A model generated the notes under the pieces. It saw only the letters and a list, made by a program, of their open reading frames with translations, ran no database searches and was not told the origin of the DNA. This document shows, one piece after another, positions 62,554-64,000 of a stretch of 64,000 nt of DNA. The stretch's first letter is position 1; the number at the start of each line of letters is the position of its first letter. Position numbers and translations under genes: made by a program. Source of the DNA: Spirillospora albida (GTDB lineage Bacteria > Actinomycetota > Actinomycetes > Streptosporangiales > Streptosporangiaceae); NCBI RefSeq assembly GCF_000718255.1, contig NZ_JOFJ01000012.1, positions 1-64,000 on the forward strand, written 5' to 3'.

Positions 62554-64000
62554 TTGCTCACCTCGAAGATGCCGTGGGCACCGGTCTCCGCCCTGCGCAT
62601 CGCGTGGTCGACGAAGGGGTAGTGGCCGGGCTCGGGGAACACCGTCTCGACGAAGCCGCCCTGGGCGGGTGCCAGGTCGAGCACCTGGGCACCTCCGTCG
62701 TCATCGGGGCGCAGCAGGTACGCGCCCTCCTTGTAGACGGTATCGAACTGGGCTCCGACGATGTGGAACGCGGTCCCGGTATCGGGTCCGGCGGCCACGA
62801 CCCAGACGCGGACGCGCTCACCCACGCGCGCCTTGAGCTGGGCGTGGTCGTATCCGGCGGCCGTGCCGTTGAACATCCAGCCGTCCGGGCGCCCCTCGTT
62901 GATCTTGGTGATGCGGGCGGCGTCGTCCGGGCCGCCGAGGTACAGCTCGCCCTGGACGAGGATGTACTCGCGGTCGGCGCGGGGCAGGTCGGGCGGGTCG
63001 ACGACGACGGCGCCGTACATGCCGTTGGCGATGTGCTGCGTCATCGGCATCGTGGAGCAGTGGTACAGCCAGGCGCCCGCGCGGGCCGCCTTGAACCGGT
63101 AGGTGAGCCGCTCCCCCGGCTGGATCGTGCGCATCGGGACGTCCGGGGCGAGGGAGCCCGCGTGGAAGTCGACGCCGTGCCCCATGCCGCCGTCATTGAC
63201 GAACGTGATGGTGAAAACGTCGCCGACCTTGCCGCGCAGGGTCGGGGCCGGGACGGTCCCGCCGAACGTCCACATCGTCTGCTTGACGCCGGGCGCTACC
63301 TCGAGCTCCTTCTCGACGGCGTGCAGTTCGAGGCGGTGCTCTTCGCCGCCCGGGGCGGGCTTGAGCGTCGCGTCGTAGGGCTTCCAGCCGGGGCTCGGCG
63401 GCGCGGCCAGGTTGAGCGGGCCGGGCATGTCGTGGTGGTCCGTCCCGGGCGTCGAGGCGTGCCCGGAGTGGCCGCCGGAGCGCCCCCCGCCGCCGGACGC
63501 GACGGCCTTGGTCTCGATCCGCATCGTCATCCCGGCGGCGCGGTGCCCGGGGACGGTGCACCAGCCGTCGATCGACTCGGCCACGGTCACGGTGATCGTG
63601 GCCGTCTTCCCCGGGGCGAGCATCGGGGTCGCCTGGCCGGTCCCGAGCCTCAGGTCGTGCCGCTGGGCGTCCTTGTTCGTGACGCGGAGGGTGAGCCGGG
63701 TGCCGGGCGCGACGCTGATCGTCCCGGGCAGGATCCGCATGCCGGCGAGCGTGACGTCGACCGTCCGGCCGCCGGTCACGGTGACGCTGGACGGAGCGGA
63801 CGTCCCGCTCGCGGCGAACACGACGGCGGCCGCGGTGAGCAGCGCCCCGACAGCGATGCCCGCGGCCGGCGGGCGGACACCGAGCGACCGTCCGACGGCG
63901 ATCAGCGCGGGCAGCACGAACGCGGCGAGCGCCGCGAGCAGAACGGCCCATGCGAGTGTCCGCGGCCATCCGGGTACGGGCGCCGCCACCAGCGGCACCG
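62550..64000 (-). CDS. Membrane-anchored cupredoxin + copper-nitrite-reductase-like multicopper oxidase (5' end cut by window)
   Basis: At least 482 residues; a GTG occurs 3 bases from the edge, but the true start may lie beyond. Visible order: two membrane helices (LAWAVLLAALAAFVLPALIA, AAGIAVGALLTAAAVVFAAS), a cupredoxin domain with ligands in RHDLRLG and WCTVPGHRAAGM, a His-rich linker (GGHSGHASTPGTDHHDMPG), then two cupredoxin domains like NirK. HGVDFH carries the type 1 and type 2 His and the catalytic Asp; WLYHCSTMPMTQHIANGM has His-Cys-His-Met; FHIVGAQFD and FVDHAMRR supply the remaining His. Nitrite reduction or a related oxidase reaction outside the membrane is likely. Confidence 0.85.
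   Translation of the reverse strand, partial: VPLVAAPVPGWPRTLAWAVLLAALAAFVLPALIAVGRSLGVRPPAAGIAVGALLTAAAVVFAASGTSAPSSVTVTGGRTVDVTLAGMRILPGTISVAPGTRLTLRVTNKDAQRHDLRLGTGQATPMLAPGKTATITVTVAESIDGWCTVPGHRAAGMTMRIETKAVASGGGGRSGGHSGHASTPGTDHHDMPGPLNLAAPPSPGWKPYDATLKPAPGGEEHRLELHAVEKELEVAPGVKQTMWTFGGTVPAPTLRGKVGDVFTITFVNDGGMGHGVDFHAGSLAPDVPMRTIQPGERLTYRFKAARAGAWLYHCSTMPMTQHIANGMYGAVVVDPPDLPRADREYILVQGELYLGGPDDAARITKINEGRPDGWMFNGTAAGYDHAQLKARVGERVRVWVVAAGPDTGTAFHIVGAQFDTVYKEGAYLLRPDDDGGAQVLDLAPAQGGFVETVFPEPGHYPFVDHAMRRAETGAHGIFEVSK

Overview
The window is about 72% GC and coding on both strands with very little intergenic space. GTG starts, short leaders and stop/start overlaps are common. Gene content and order point to an actinomycete of the order Streptosporangiales, most likely Thermomonosporaceae (Actinomadura-like): the nadD-rsfS-histidine phosphatase-tRNA-Ala block, tig-clpP1-clpP2-clpX, folC-DUF4233-ndk-mreBCD-PBP2-rodA, the TIGR03960/TIGR03936 pair beside an RNase E/G, and SCO6745-type and DUF6191 proteins. 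The family assignment is an inference from content. No phage, transposase, integrase or CRISPR array was seen; this is chromosomal core with some accessory genes on the right.

Left edge (1-3.3 kb): the minus strand carries promoters and a boxA-type leader of an rRNA operon whose 16S gene would lie beyond base 1. Divergent from it is a run of plus genes (metallo-beta-lactamase-fold protein, Rho-N-like small protein, DUF1360 protein, eRF1-like baeRF protein). Then come two identical tRNA-Ala(GGC) genes separated by a hairpin-repeat array, and the minus operon nadD-rsfS-histidine phosphatase (3.9-5.7 kb). An M48 peptidase and a Tat-exported metallophosphoesterase follow.

From 8.8 to 29.7 kb nearly everything is on the minus strand and forms a housekeeping block: proA, proB, obg, rpmA, rplU, an RNase E/G with long disordered arms, two radical-SAM-associated proteins, the cell-elongation genes rodA, PBP2, mreD, mreC and mreB, then ndk, an MFS-like permease, a DUF4233 protein and folC. 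A second, degenerate FolC-like protein diverges from folC. ValS and a membrane protein follow, then two NarL-type two-component pairs (34.7-36.1 and 49.1-51.0 kb) flanking an accessory region and the tig-clpP1-clpP2-clpX protein-quality-control block (40.5-45.0 kb) and tex.

The right part (51-64 kb) is more accessory: a cupin/MarR pair with a compact shared operator, a secreted chitinase (CBM2-FN3-GH18) behind a striking 25-bp AT-rich palindrome, a HAD hydrolase, tRNA-Pro and tRNA-Gly, a PhoX-type phosphatase, an MFS transporter, an OmpR-type response regulator and its likely kinase split by an inverted gene for an anchored extracytoplasmic protein, and at the right edge a CopD-like protein with a membrane-anchored cupredoxin/copper-nitrite-reductase-like fusion cut by the window end.

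Several genes appear leaderless: a -10 hexamer sits 6-8 bases before the start codon and no Shine-Dalgarno is visible. Strong hairpin terminators close most operons. The most interesting leads are the palindrome before the chitinase, the MarR and ArsR operators, the 11-bp-spaced direct repeat beside the OmpR system, the degenerate FolC paralogue and the cupredoxin-NirK fusion.
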